DNA from: Chitinophaga agri
GTDB taxonomy: Bacteria > Bacteroidota > Bacteroidia > Chitinophagales > Chitinophagaceae
Direction: 5' to 3'
DNA length: 64,000 bases
NCBI RefSeq assembly: GCF_010093065.1
Contig: NZ_CP048113.1
Location: 2,170,001 to 2,234,000, forward strand
Shown here: positions 53,716-62,282 of the stretch, piece after piece
Numbering within the stretch: position 1 is the stretch's first letter
Layout of the letters: every line of letters begins with the position of its first letter
Program-made: the position numbers and the translations under genes
The notes under the pieces: generated by a model
Databases searched by the model: none
What the model was told of the DNA's origin: nothing
What the model saw: the letters and a program-made list of their open reading frames with translations, nothing else

Positions 53716-55164
53716 TTATCGTACAAACTGGTTGTCCACCTGGCGCCATATGCCCAGGGGATTCGCTGCTTTCAATGCATCGGGCAGCATATCATCCGTA
53801 AAATTCTGAAAACATACAGGTCTTACCCAGCGTCGGATAGCGCTTGTTCCGACGGAAGTAAAACGCTGGTCGGTAGTAGCGGGGAATGGTCCGCCGTGTA
53901 CCATGGCAGCACATACTTCCACACCGGTGGGTGGGTTATTGAGAATGACGCGGCCTGCGAGCGTAGACTGTGTCGTAATGACGTCTTTATACTGTGCGGT
54001 ATCTGCAGGTGTGCCGACAATGGTGGTGGTCAGCTGACCGTGCAGACTTTTCAATACCGCCACCAGTTCAGCTTTGTCTGCGCACACTACCATCAGTGAA
54101 TATGGTCCGAACAGTTCTTCCTTCAACGCAGGATTTGTCAGCAGCGCCTTACCGGTCGTACGTGCCAGCGAAGGCCAGGCTTCGAGTGCAGCCGGCGGTG
54201 CTGATTCGCTGACTAAAGTAACACCGGCAGTTTCCAGCATATGGCTGCGCCCTTTAGTGTATGCTTCACAAATACCCTGGTGCAGCATCTTCTGTGGAGC
54301 AACTGCTGCGATAGCAGTCCCCAGCTGGCTGATGAAATCTTCCAGCGCCTCGCTTTTCAGTCCGAGTAAAATACCCGGATTGGTACAGAACTGCCCCATA
54401 CCAAGGGTGATGGAAGCTGCAAAGGTCTGCGCCAGCTGCGCCGTCTGTGAAGCCAGGGCATCCGGATAAAAGACCACCGGATTGATACTGCTCATTTCTG
54501 CGAATACAGGAATAGGTACGGTCCGCTGTGCGGCGTAATCCAGTAAGGCTTTACCTCCCTGGAAGGAACCCGTGAAACCTACCCCTGTGGTGAGGGGATG
54601 CATCACAAGTTCACGGCCGGTGGCATTCCCGTCTCCTGTCACATGCTGTACCGTATGTGCAGGCATCCCGCTTTTACTGATCGCATGGGTGATCGCTTCA
54701 AAGATCATGAGTGAAGTACCCGGATGTGCAGGATGTCCCTTGATGACAACGGTTGCTCCTGCTGCCAGTGCGCTCGCTGTATCTCCTCCTGCCGTAGAGA
54801 AAGCAAAAGGGAAATTACTTGCTCCAAAAATAACCACAGGCCCTACCGGTAATAACATCCTTCGTATATCAGGACGGGCAGGTGTATGCTCTGGTCGGGC
54901 GGTATCTATCACCGCTTCTACCCAACTTCCTTCTCTGATCAGCGTAGCAAACAGCTGTAGCTGGGAAGTAGTACGGGTGATCTCTCCGTTAAGCCGGGCA
55001 ACAGGCAGATTCGACTCTGCATGCGCCGTTTCGATCAGCGCTTCTCTTCGTGCATTGATCTCCGCAGCAATCGTTTCAAGGAAGGTAGCCCTGGCGGCAG
55101 GCGTGGTATACCGGTATTCCTCAAAAGCAGCTGCGGCCCGCTGCATAGTATCATCTATCTGCAT
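53716..55164 (-). CDS. 2-oxoglutarate semialdehyde (2,5-dioxovalerate) dehydrogenase
   Basis: 482 residues from the ATG at 55164, 1 bp after the deaminase stop. Aldehyde dehydrogenase fold with VVIFGASNFPFAFSTAGGDT, catalytic Glu 223 (VFAEMSSINPVV) and Cys 260 (GMGQFCTNPGILLG). The SNFPFAFSTAGGDTASALAAG stretch and the FTSVGTSAIRRWVRPVCFQN end are typical of the alpha-ketoglutaric semialdehyde dehydrogenase group, which completes hydroxyproline (and D-glucarate or L-arabinose) degradation to 2-oxoglutarate. The neighbouring deaminase and distant epimerase point to hydroxyproline. Confidence 0.92.
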   Translation of the reverse strand: MQIDDTMQRAAAAFEEYRYTTPAARATFLETIAAEINARREALIETAHAESNLPVARLNGEITRTTSQLQLFATLIREGSWVEAVIDTARPEHTPARPDIRRMLLPVGPVVIFGASNFPFAFSTAGGDTASALAAGATVVIKGHPAHPGTSLMIFEAITHAISKSGMPAHTVQHVTGDGNATGRELVMHPLTTGVGFTGSFQGGKALLDYAAQRTVPIPVFAEMSSINPVVFYPDALASQTAQLAQTFAASITLGMGQFCTNPGILLGLKSEALEDFISQLGTAIAAVAPQKMLHQGICEAYTKGRSHMLETAGVTLVSESAPPAALEAWPSLARTTGKALLTNPALKEELFGPYSLMVVCADKAELVAVLKSLHGQLTTTIVGTPADTAQYKDVITTQSTLAGRVILNNPPTGVEVCAAMVHGGPFPATTDQRFTSVGTSAIRRWVRPVCFQNFTDDMLPDALKAANPLGIWRQVDNQFVR

Positions 55165-55165
55165 T

Positions 55166-56098
55166 TTATACAATCAATGAAGGTTCAAGTGTGAGATATT
55201 CCGGAAGTACTGGTCTGTTGGCGATGGCGGTATCTATCACCTTCAGTATTCTTGCACGTTCTTCACCTACCAGTGCGAGGCGCGGTGCTCTTACGATTTC
55301 ACTACCAAGACCAGCCTGTTGTTCTGCCAGTTTAATATATTGTACCAGTTTAGGATGCAGGTCCAGTTCCAGCAATGGCAGGAACCAGCGGTAGATCGCC
55401 AGTGCTTCCGGAATACGGCCGGCTTTCGTCAGTTTATAGATAGCCACTGTCTCAGCGGGGAAAGCGCATACAAGTCCGCCGACCCAACCGTCAGCACCCA
55501 GTATCATTTCTTCCATGGCCAGTGTATCCACCCCACAGAGAATACTGAAACGCTCTCCGAAACGGCTGATCATACGGGTAACGTTAGATACATCGCGGGT
55601 TGATTCTTTCACAGCCTGTACGTTACTGTATGCCTGCAGCTGATCAAATATATCGAGCGTCACTTCGATCTTGTAATCAACCGGGTTGTTATAGATCATG
55701 ATAGGCAGCTCCGTTGACGCAGCGACTGCCTTGAAGTATTCGGCTGTTTCGCGTTCATCGCTTTTATAACGCATAGGCGGCAGCAGCATCAGGCCTTTAG
55801 CGCCCCAGGAAGCAGCTAGTTTCGCCTGTCTGATCGCTTCACTGGTTGATCCTTCTGCAATATTCATGACAACCGGGATCTTTCCCGCGACCTGTTCTAC
55901 TGCATACTTCGTCAGGGTTTCTTTTTCAGCGGTAGTGATCACACTGGCCTCACCCAGCGAGCCGCCTAAAATTACACCATCAATACCGGCAGCGATCTGG
56001 GCTTGCAGGTTCTTTCCGAACAACGGCAGGTCCAGTTCATCAGCGGCTGTAAACTTTGTGGTAAATGCGGGAAATATTCCTTTCCATTCAATAGCCAT
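55166..56098 (-). CDS. DapA-family 1-pyrroline-4-hydroxy-2-carboxylate deaminase (probable)
   Basis: 310 residues. The (beta/alpha)8 aldolase fold of the dihydrodipicolinate synthase superfamily with Schiff-base Lys 164 (VQAVKESTRD), Tyr 136 (IMIYNNPVDY) and the GGSLGEASVIT substrate loop (in place of GTTGE). In hydroxyproline clusters this member converts 1-pyrroline-4-hydroxy-2-carboxylate to 2-oxoglutarate semialdehyde and ammonia. First gene of an operon with the semialdehyde dehydrogenase and permease; lysine biosynthesis is unlikely in this context. Confidence 0.88.
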   Translation of the reverse strand: MAIEWKGIFPAFTTKFTAADELDLPLFGKNLQAQIAAGIDGVILGGSLGEASVITTAEKETLTKYAVEQVAGKIPVVMNIAEGSTSEAIRQAKLAASWGAKGLMLLPPMRYKSDERETAEYFKAVAASTELPIMIYNNPVDYKIEVTLDIFDQLQAYSNVQAVKESTRDVSNVTRMISRFGERFSILCGVDTLAMEEMILGADGWVGGLVCAFPAETVAIYKLTKAGRIPEALAIYRWFLPLLELDLHPKLVQYIKLAEQQAGLGSEIVRAPRLALVGEERARILKVIDTAIANRPVLPEYLTLEPSLIV

Positions 56099-56115
56099 AG
56101 AAGAACAATTTTTGT

Positions 56116-56179
56116 CAAAAGTATCAGAAACGACTAAAGACTACCTATCTGATAGTAATCAATTATTACCTGATATTAA
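56116..56179 (-). promoter_or_regulatory. Promoter of the hydroxyproline operon with 21-bp-spaced direct repeats
   Basis: On the minus strand TACTTTTG (56123-56116) matches the TAnnTTTG -7 box. On the plus strand CTGATAGTAA (56149-56158) and CTGATATTAA (56170-56179) are direct repeats exactly 21 bp apart, the usual geometry of AraC-family sites. The first overlaps TGATAGTAATCA (56150-56161), about -45 from the inferred start. The remaining gap to 56424 is AT-rich leader of the divergent AraC gene with no further feature. Confidence 0.55.
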
Positions 56180-56424
56180 CCTGTTTTTCAGGGCTACTAT
56201 TCATATAGTCCGGGAGTTAACCTTTTTTTGACCCAATGTGTTATTTTTTTGCAGAATCCGGGTTAAAATTTGTAATATTGGTACACAAGTAATAATTGTA
56301 AGTTTCACACTCATTAATATACAAGTATTAACCAAAGTCGCTTGTAATCGCACGTAAGAAAGAACAACAACCTGTAAAAACATTCCGGCAAGCCAACTTG
56401 CGCTTACTATTAAAATTGCTACCG

Positions 56425-57300
56425 ATGAAAGTGTTACAGTTTACCATACCTGTTCCGCTGGACAAGTCCATCATTGTACAAAAGGATGTACTGCCGTATT
56501 TCTATCCACATCTGCACAGGCACCAGGAGATCCAGCTTACCTGGATCCAGCAGGGTGAAGGTACCTTAGTGGCCGATAACAATATGCACCCGTTCCGTTC
56601 CAATGAGATCTATTGGTTAGGTGCCAATCAGCCGCATATCTTTAAAAGTGAGGCGTCCTATTTTCAGCCCAAAAGCCGGAAGAAGATAGTGGCACTGGTG
56701 ATCTTCTTTAATCCTGACGGAGAGCTATCCGGATTTTTCAGTCTGCCTGAGATCAAGGTCCTGAAGAATTTCATCCAGCAGCACCAGTCCGGGTTTAAAG
56801 TACCGCCTGAGCATGCAACTGATATTTCCAGCCGTATGCTGAAGATCACCAACAGCTCCGGTGCGGAGCAGCTGTTACAGTTCATCGAATTACTGAAGCA
56901 GTTGTCCGGTTGCCCGGATATTAGCCCGTTGTCTTCTGGTCAGCGCGCACAGCCTGTCAGTGAACATGAAGGTATCCGTATAGGGAATATCTACAATTAC
57001 ATCATGCATCACTATGACAAGCCAATCACGCTGGAAGATGCTGCCAAACAGGCTTGTATGACACCGCAGGCATTCTGCCGCTTCTTTAAAAAGCATACCT
57101 TGCATACGTTCGTATCGTTTCTGAACGAGGTCAGGATCAATGAAGCCTGTAAAAAACTGACAGACGGCAGTTATGATAATATTGCTACTGTTGCATATAC
57201 CTGTGGTTTTAACAGTATCACCAACTTTAACAGGGTATTTAAATCGGTCACGCAGCAGTCACCCAGTGATTATATGAACAGTTACTTCCAGAGCGTCTAA
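56425..57300 (+). CDS. AraC-family transcriptional regulator
   Basis: 291 residues from the ATG at 56425; an upstream TTG at 56398 is in frame but unlikely. N-terminal cupin-like sensor domain (about 25-120: YPHLHRHQEIQLTWIQQGEG, RSNEIYWLGANQPHIF) and C-terminal double HTH (about 190-291: YDKPITLEDAAKQACMTPQA, FCRFFKKHTLHTFVSFLNE, VAYTCGFNSITNFNRVFKS). Divergent from the deaminase-dehydrogenase-permease operon, so its probable activator, sensing hydroxyproline or an intermediate. Confidence 0.92.
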   Translation: MKVLQFTIPVPLDKSIIVQKDVLPYFYPHLHRHQEIQLTWIQQGEGTLVADNNMHPFRSNEIYWLGANQPHIFKSEASYFQPKSRKKIVALVIFFNPDGELSGFFSLPEIKVLKNFIQQHQSGFKVPPEHATDISSRMLKITNSSGAEQLLQFIELLKQLSGCPDISPLSSGQRAQPVSEHEGIRIGNIYNYIMHHYDKPITLEDAAKQACMTPQAFCRFFKKHTLHTFVSFLNEVRINEACKKLTDGSYDNIATVAYTCGFNSITNFNRVFKSVTQQSPSDYMNSYFQSV

Positions 57301-57414
57301 CGCAGCACATAGCTACTCTTTTAATTAATAGTGACCGGCACTTCCCTGCCCGGATAAGGGAATATGCATTTTGTTACAAATAGCACTATCTTGTACGTCC
57401 AAAAAAACCACATT

Positions 57415-58410
57415 ATGAGTGCTTATATTCCTGCAGGTGACCGGTACGATAGTATGATATACAACCGCTGCGGTAAAAGCGGGATCCGTCTTCCGGCTAT
57501 TTCACTGGGCCTCTGGCATAACTTCGGGTCTATAGACAATTTTGAGAACGGCCGTGCAATTGTACGTCGTGCGTTCGATAAAGGTATCACCCACTTTGAC
57601 CTGGCCAACAACTATGGTCCGGTACCTGGATCTGCTGAAGAAAATTTCGGCGCTATATTACAGAAAGACTTTAGGGGGAATCTGCGCGATGAACTGGTGA
57701 TCTCTACGAAAGCCGGCTATCATATGTGGCCTGGTCCGTATGGAGAATGGGGTTCCCGTAAGTATGTGCTGTCCAGCCTTGATCAGAGTCTGCGTCGTAT
57801 GAAGCTGGATTATGTAGACATCTTTTATTCTCATCGCCCTGATCCGGATACCCCGATAGAGGAAACGATGGGCGCGCTGGATACTGCCGTCCGTCAGGGT
57901 AAGGCATTATACGTGGGCCTGTCCAACTATACCGCAGAACAGACAAGTGCAGCACTGGCTGTGTTAAAATCACTGGGCACACCCTGCCTGATCCATCAGC
58001 CTAAATATTCCATGTTTGAAAGATGGGTGGAAGGAGGACTACTGGATGTGCTGGAAGCCAATGGCGTGGGATGTATTCCGTTCTCTCCGCTGGCACAGGG
58101 ACTACTGACCGACCGTTACCTGAAAGGTATTCCGGAAGGCTCCAGAGCGAGCAAACCAAGTGGGTTCCTGAAAGCGGACCAGATCACACAAGACAAGCTG
58201 GATAAGATACAGAGCCTGAATGCGATCGCACTGAGAAGAGGACAGACACTGGCGCAGATGGCACTGGCATGGCTGCTGAAAGATCAGCGTATTACAACAG
58301 TGCTGATAGGGGCAAGTTCAGTAGATCAGCTGGATAATAACCTCGGCTCGCTGAACAAGGTACAGTTTGATGCAGCGGAATTAGCCGAGATCGAAACAAT
58401 CCTGAAATAA
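57415..58410 (+). CDS. Aldo/keto reductase (YghZ / glyceraldehyde-3-phosphate reductase type)
   Basis: 331 residues from the ATG at 57415 (the upstream ATG at 57364 adds a tail foreign to the family). RYDSMIYNRCGKSGIRLPAI opens exactly like E. coli YghZ. The TIM-barrel active site is intact: Asp/Tyr in FDLANNYGP, Lys in VISTKAGYH, His in FYSHRPDPDT, and NADPH binding near TTVLIGASSVDQLDNN. It detoxifies small aldehydes such as methylglyoxal or L-glyceraldehyde-3-phosphate. Monocistronic. Confidence 0.93.
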   Translation: MSAYIPAGDRYDSMIYNRCGKSGIRLPAISLGLWHNFGSIDNFENGRAIVRRAFDKGITHFDLANNYGPVPGSAEENFGAILQKDFRGNLRDELVISTKAGYHMWPGPYGEWGSRKYVLSSLDQSLRRMKLDYVDIFYSHRPDPDTPIEETMGALDTAVRQGKALYVGLSNYTAEQTSAALAVLKSLGTPCLIHQPKYSMFERWVEGGLLDVLEANGVGCIPFSPLAQGLLTDRYLKGIPEGSRASKPSGFLKADQITQDKLDKIQSLNAIALRRGQTLAQMALAWLLKDQRITTVLIGASSVDQLDNNLGSLNKVQFDAAELAEIETILK

Positions 58411-58481
58411 GATCATTACAGAAAATAAAAAGAAAAGCTTTTGCCATAAATGGTAGTGACATATCAGTGCTGGATATATTA

Positions 58482-58511
58482 AAAAAGGCCGGACATCACC
58501 GGCCTTTTTAA
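58482..58511. terminator. Bidirectional terminator between aldo/keto reductase and phosphosulfolactate synthase
   Basis: AAAAAGGCCGG-acatca-CCGGCCTTTTT (58482-58509), usable on both strands; 7 bp from the convergent gene's stop. Confidence 0.9.
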
Positions 58512-58515
58512 TCAC

Positions 58516-59289
58516 TTACCTGATCCCTTCCAGGAAAAAATGAAAACTATCACCCCGTAATCCAACCCGCATCGCTTCCAGGGAAATCACTTCATTATAT
58601 GCGATGTTCCCCAGATTCGCATTACATCCCATCAGCTCAAGGAAATACAGTTGCTGGTCTTTTCGAGGTGCTTCCCAGATGATCTTCTCCCCCGAGATCT
58701 GTGTCAGGATCTCCTGCACCAGTCCTTCCCTCACTTCACCGGAGTCGCGGTACAGACCAACGGTACCTGTTTCCCTTGCTTCCGCAATAATATATTGCGA
58801 CCCGGCAGATAGTTCCGTCTTGATCAGTTCTATCCATTTGTAGGGAGGAGTAATATGCTCACGGTCCTTATCTTTTGAACCGATCTCACTTAATACAGTA
58901 CCCAGCTTCGCCAGCTTTTCTATATAGCCGCATTTCTCTGCATGCGGAATAGACAATGAACCATCCGATACTTCAAAGTAATTGATATCATACTTCTTAG
59001 CTACCTCGATATAGTCATTGAACTGGTTGCGGATGATGAACGCTTCCAGCAGTAATCCACCGAAATAAACGGGGATATTATAAGACTGATAAACTTTGAT
59101 CTTTTCATCAAGATTGGGTGTAACGTATGCGGTGCCGAAGGCCAGCTTGACCATATCCACGTGTGGCGCAGCTACGGTCAGGAAGTCTTTTGTATCCTGC
59201 AGGCTCAGGCCCTTGTCAGTCACCATTGTAATACCAAATGAACGAGGTTGTTTTGTACGTTCAGGGATTTTGTCCAGGTTAAAATTCAT
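58516..59289 (-). CDS. Phosphosulfolactate synthase (ComA) family protein
   Basis: 257 residues from the ATG at 59289 (MNFNLDKIPERTKQPRSFGI, family-typical). TIM-barrel core: GITMVTDKGLS, HVDMVKLAFGTAY, PVYFGGLLLEAFIIRNQ, YFEVSDGSLSIPHAEKCGYI and QYIIAEARETGTVGLYRDSG. The family joins sulfite to phosphoenolpyruvate to give (R)-phosphosulfolactate, known from coenzyme M synthesis and present in bacteria that make sulfolactate or related sulfonates. A link to the sulfonolipids of this group is possible but not shown. 68 bp downstream of an EamA transporter gene, possibly the same transcript. Confidence 0.9.
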   Translation of the reverse strand: MNFNLDKIPERTKQPRSFGITMVTDKGLSLQDTKDFLTVAAPHVDMVKLAFGTAYVTPNLDEKIKVYQSYNIPVYFGGLLLEAFIIRNQFNDYIEVAKKYDINYFEVSDGSLSIPHAEKCGYIEKLAKLGTVLSEIGSKDKDREHITPPYKWIELIKTELSAGSQYIIAEARETGTVGLYRDSGEVREGLVQEILTQISGEKIIWEAPRKDQQLYFLELMGCNANLGNIAYNEVISLEAMRVGLRGDSFHFFLEGIR

Positions 59290-59356
59290 TTTCCTAAAGT
59301 TTTGCTGCGATTTACTTCCTTTAATTAACTTCCGGACAAAGGTATTCAAAAAATGA

Positions 59357-60301
59357 TCAGACCCGTTGCCGCCTGAAAGATAGTTTGTAGCTGGGGAAAT
59401 TAGTTAACAATACACCTACCAGGATCACAAACATACCCGATAGCTGCATACTACTGAGCGTTTCATTTACAAAAGCCCAGCCCATCAGCACCGCCACTAC
59501 GGGATTAACGTAAGTATGGGTGCTGACCAGTGCAGGCGGACGCACTGTTATGAGCCAGGTAAATGCCATATAGGCGATGAGGGAGCCAAAGAAAACAAGA
59601 TATAATAATCCGCCCCACGCCACTGCCGGTACCTGCTGTATATTGAAATGCGACCACTCTCCTGTCACTATGCTGAGTAAATTACTGGCCATCGCCGCCG
59701 CCAGCAACTGTATACCACTGCTCATGGCATTCGGCACCTGTCTGCTCAGCTTCCCTTCTGCATATAATGCTCCTCCTGCCCAGCATATCGTTCCTATCAG
59801 TATGACACCATATCCGATCCACTGCATAGACACGCCTGCTGCCGCTTGCGCCCCACTATCTCCTCCTCCGAAGAATAATATAATACCTGCAAATCCTACT
59901 AACAGGCCCGTAATAATAAAAGGACTACTGAAATATTCCCGCCAGCGTTTCCGGTCGGCCAGCAGAAATACAAAAGGCTCCGCTGCAATCACGATCGCAG
60001 CCTGTCCGGACGTCACGTATTGCTCTGACCAGGCCACCATCCCACTCCCTCCTACCAGCATTAGTATACCGCTGATAGCACATACCCTGACCGCTGACCA
60101 TCCCGGCCAGGGTGTTTTCTTTAACAGGCACCATCCGAGCAACAGAACTGCCGCTATCACATAACGCAGTCCTGAAAGCATAAATGGCGGAAATCCCTTC
60201 AAACCATAAATAACTGCCAGGTAGGTCGTACCCCAAACGATATAAATAGCCAGAAAGGCCAGTATGATCAACCATTGTGGGGCATTCCGTTCAGCATTCA
60301 T
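59357..60301 (-). CDS. EamA/DMT-superfamily transporter
   Basis: 314 residues, ten predicted membrane helices in two EamA repeats (about 10-140 and 155-300; first FLAIYIVWGTTYLAVIYGLK, second GTICWAGGALYAEGK). Inner-membrane exporter of small metabolites or amino acids; substrate unknown. It is divergent from the CGNR regulator with 116 bp between them and a palindromic region that could control both. Gene order with the phosphosulfolactate synthase hints at export of a sulfonate, which is speculative. Confidence 0.92.
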   Translation of the reverse strand: MNAERNAPQWLIILAFLAIYIVWGTTYLAVIYGLKGFPPFMLSGLRYVIAAVLLLGWCLLKKTPWPGWSAVRVCAISGILMLVGGSGMVAWSEQYVTSGQAAIVIAAEPFVFLLADRKRWREYFSSPFIITGLLVGFAGIILFFGGGDSGAQAAAGVSMQWIGYGVILIGTICWAGGALYAEGKLSRQVPNAMSSGIQLLAAAMASNLLSIVTGEWSHFNIQQVPAVAWGGLLYLVFFGSLIAYMAFTWLITVRPPALVSTHTYVNPVVAVLMGWAFVNETLSSMQLSGMFVILVGVLLTNFPSYKLSFRRQRV

Positions 60302-60328
60302 TCTATTTATTTTACCTGTTAAAGCATG

Positions 60329-60408
60329 TTTACTGGTATAAAAATAAGGAAATTTTATTACCAGTAAATTTACTTTTGATAGTAATCAAAGCAAATGCCG
60401 TATTTTTG
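60329..60408. promoter_or_regulatory. Shared operator/promoter region of the EamA and CGNR genes
   Basis: TTTACTGGTA (60329-60338) and TACCAGTAAA (60359-60368) are a perfect 10-bp inverted repeat with a 20-bp spacer whose ends also pair (TAAAA/TTTTA). Next comes TTTGAT-AGTA-ATCAAA (60375-60390), containing the same TGATAGTAATCA as the hydroxyproline promoter. TATTTTTG (60401-60408) matches the -7 box, 22 bp after TTTG (60375-60378), but leaves a very short leader before the ATG at 60418. Confidence 0.55.
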
Positions 60409-60417
60409 AGTAAGCAC

Positions 60418-61056
60418 ATGAGTAAAGAAAGATCCATAGCTACCCTGCCCCTCGATGGCGGCGCCCTCTGCTTTCATTTTATCAATACGGTAAATGCATG
60501 GAGGGGCATCAACCTGCACGAATATCTCGGCAGCTATAAAGACGTTATCGCCTGGTGTGAAAAAGTAGATATACTGGAAGACGCACAACGGCAGGCGTTA
60601 CTTCAATATGCGGCCAAAGACGAAGCAACTGCGGGTACTGCCCTGCAGCAATTAAAGAAGTACAGGAAAATGCTGTACCAGTTCTTTTCCGGTATTGCAG
60701 AAGATGATGGGGCTACACTAGCCCCGGGTGTACTGGAGAAATTCAATAAAGCGCTGACAGGTGCGCTTTCACGCCTGCAGTTCATTCCTGCTGACCAGGG
60801 CTTACAGGCCACCCTCAAACAGGACTATACGGACCTCATGGCCCCGCTGTGGATAGTCATGAAATCGGCCTATGATGTGTTAACTACAGCTGAACATGTG
60901 CGTATTAAGGAGTGTGCGACCTGCGGCTGGATCTTCCTGGACCTGACTAAAAACAACAAGAAGCGTTGGTGTAGTCCTACCAGCTGTGGTACAGCCGATA
61001 AGTCCAGACGTTATTACCAGCGAAAAAAGGAACAATCGGAAGAAGAGCTAAAATAA
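60418..61056 (+). CDS. CGNR zinc-finger (ABATE domain) transcriptional regulator
   Basis: 212 residues from the ATG at 60418; the frame reaches further upstream but without family similarity. N-terminal ABATE-type domain (GGALCFHFINTVNAWRG, about 15-130) and C-terminal CGNR zinc finger (CATCGWIFLDLTKNNKKRWC followed by SPTSCG, with the family motif reading CG-T in place of CGNR) ending in a basic SRRYYQRKK tail that should bind DNA. These are putative stress-responsive regulators; the divergent EamA gene is the likely target. Confidence 0.9.
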   Translation: MSKERSIATLPLDGGALCFHFINTVNAWRGINLHEYLGSYKDVIAWCEKVDILEDAQRQALLQYAAKDEATAGTALQQLKKYRKMLYQFFSGIAEDDGATLAPGVLEKFNKALTGALSRLQFIPADQGLQATLKQDYTDLMAPLWIVMKSAYDVLTTAEHVRIKECATCGWIFLDLTKNNKKRWCSPTSCGTADKSRRYYQRKKEQSEEELK

Positions 61057-61096
61057 AACGGGGTACCGGTCAGACCGACACCCCGTTACTTTTTTA
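61057..61096 (+). terminator. Terminator of the CGNR gene
   Basis: AACGGGGT (61057-61064) pairs with ACCCCGTT (61080-61087), then ACTTTTTT. The start overlaps the end of the stop codon region. Confidence 0.85.
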
Positions 61097-61106
61097 TCAT
61101 ACTGGC

Positions 61107-61973
61107 TTAGTAAGTAGTAACAGTCCAGCTTCTCTCGAAACGTTTACCTGCTTCCAGTATATGAATGCCTTCCTTGCCGGTGATATCGCCGGTTGCATTT
61201 ACGCTGTCAGCGATTCCGTTCCAGGGCTCAATACATACAAAGTCCGCATCTTTTGCTGCCCAGATGCCCATATAAGGAAATCCGTCATACTGCATTTTCA
61301 GTCCGCGGGGTGACTTATCACTTTTCAGCTCCATAATGTTTGACGCCAATGTCTTAAACACGAGTGCATCTTTATAGAACAGGGAATGTTTCAGTGACAG
61401 CTGATGCGTTTTCACCAGGAATGGTTCAGGCGTCAGTTCTATCAGGCCGTCATCGGACAATGGCCATACACCGTCATTCTCCTCCTGGTTAAAATGCAGA
61501 TAGTAATCCTCGTAGGAAGTACCTTCTGTCAGCGGCACCTTAAATGCCGGGTGTGCACCTACAGAGAAATACATCGTGTCCTTACCCGTATTTTCCACTA
61601 CATACGATACTTTCAGGGAAGTATCATGCAGGGTGTATATCACATGAAAGCGGAAATGAAACGGATATACTTTTAATGAATCTTCCGAATCGGTCAGCGT
61701 GAAAGTCAGCTGATCAGCCGTATGCTCAGTCACCGTGAACACCTTATCACGGGCGAAGCCATGGCGGCCAAGCGTGTAGCTTTTTCCTTTATATGTGTAA
61801 GTATTGTTCTTTAGTGTTCCCACTATCGGGAATAACACAGGGCTTTTTTTCGCCCATTCTGGTCCGGCATGCCACAGGTATTCCTGCTGAAGGTCCTTAC
61901 GGACAATGTGCTGTAACTCCGCTCCTTTCTCTGCAACAACTACCTGTAGCTTATCGTTCATTAATTCAGGCAT
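61107..61973 (-). CDS. Aldose 1-epimerase family protein (LacX-like)
   Basis: 288 residues from the ATG at 61973 (MPELMNDKLQVVVAEKGAEL), which matches the family's usual short N-terminus. An in-frame ATG at 62003 would add 10 residues, but that stretch contains TATTTTTG (minus strand), a perfect -7 box, so the internal start is preferred. Galactose-mutarotase-like beta-sandwich: EYLWHAGPEWAKKSPVLFPI, LGRHGFARDKVF, FSVGAHPAFKVPL (His), and a Glu/Trp in CIEPWNGIAD. Interconverts alpha and beta anomers of sugars or sugar phosphates. Confidence 0.88.
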   Translation of the reverse strand: MPELMNDKLQVVVAEKGAELQHIVRKDLQQEYLWHAGPEWAKKSPVLFPIVGTLKNNTYTYKGKSYTLGRHGFARDKVFTVTEHTADQLTFTLTDSEDSLKVYPFHFRFHVIYTLHDTSLKVSYVVENTGKDTMYFSVGAHPAFKVPLTEGTSYEDYYLHFNQEENDGVWPLSDDGLIELTPEPFLVKTHQLSLKHSLFYKDALVFKTLASNIMELKSDKSPRGLKMQYDGFPYMGIWAAKDADFVCIEPWNGIADSVNATGDITGKEGIHILEAGKRFERSWTVTTY

Positions 61974-62023
61974 ACGAAACTTTTTGTCTTCAAAAATAAC
62001 CATTCGTACGCTTATCTGATGCC

Positions 62024-62233
62024 TTATTTTTTACGGCCACTGATGACCAGTACCAGCCCTACAGCTGCCACGATACCACCTGCATAGGTAGGCCATCCTA
62101 TCCAGCGGTTTTCAGTTTTATTCACTTCAAGCGGACCAAGGTCCACTACCTTTTTTTCCTGTTTTACAGAGAAGCCACGGATGATGATCATGGCAATACC
62201 AGCAATAATAAGAATGAGACCAAATGTTTTCAT
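62024..62233 (-). CDS. Small two-TM membrane protein
   Basis: 69 residues: a first helix (MKTFGLILIIAGIAMIII), a charged middle containing KKVVDLGPLEVNKTE, and a second helix (YAGGIVAAVGLVLVISG). Similar small proteins of unknown role are common in Bacteroidota. It sits between the persulfide dioxygenase-like gene and the aldose epimerase gene on the same strand, 49 bp and 50 bp away respectively. Confidence 0.7.
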   Translation of the reverse strand: MKTFGLILIIAGIAMIIIRGFSVKQEKKVVDLGPLEVNKTENRWIGWPTYAGGIVAAVGLVLVISGRKK

Positions 62234-62282
62234 GTGTTGCAGATTTTATACTGATGATTAAACAAGACACATGCCAGCCCAT

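Noticed and set aside
54572..55180. 202-codon open frame antisense to the semialdehyde dehydrogenase
   Set aside because: Ser/Val/Ala-rich mirror sequence of a well-supported aldehyde dehydrogenase.
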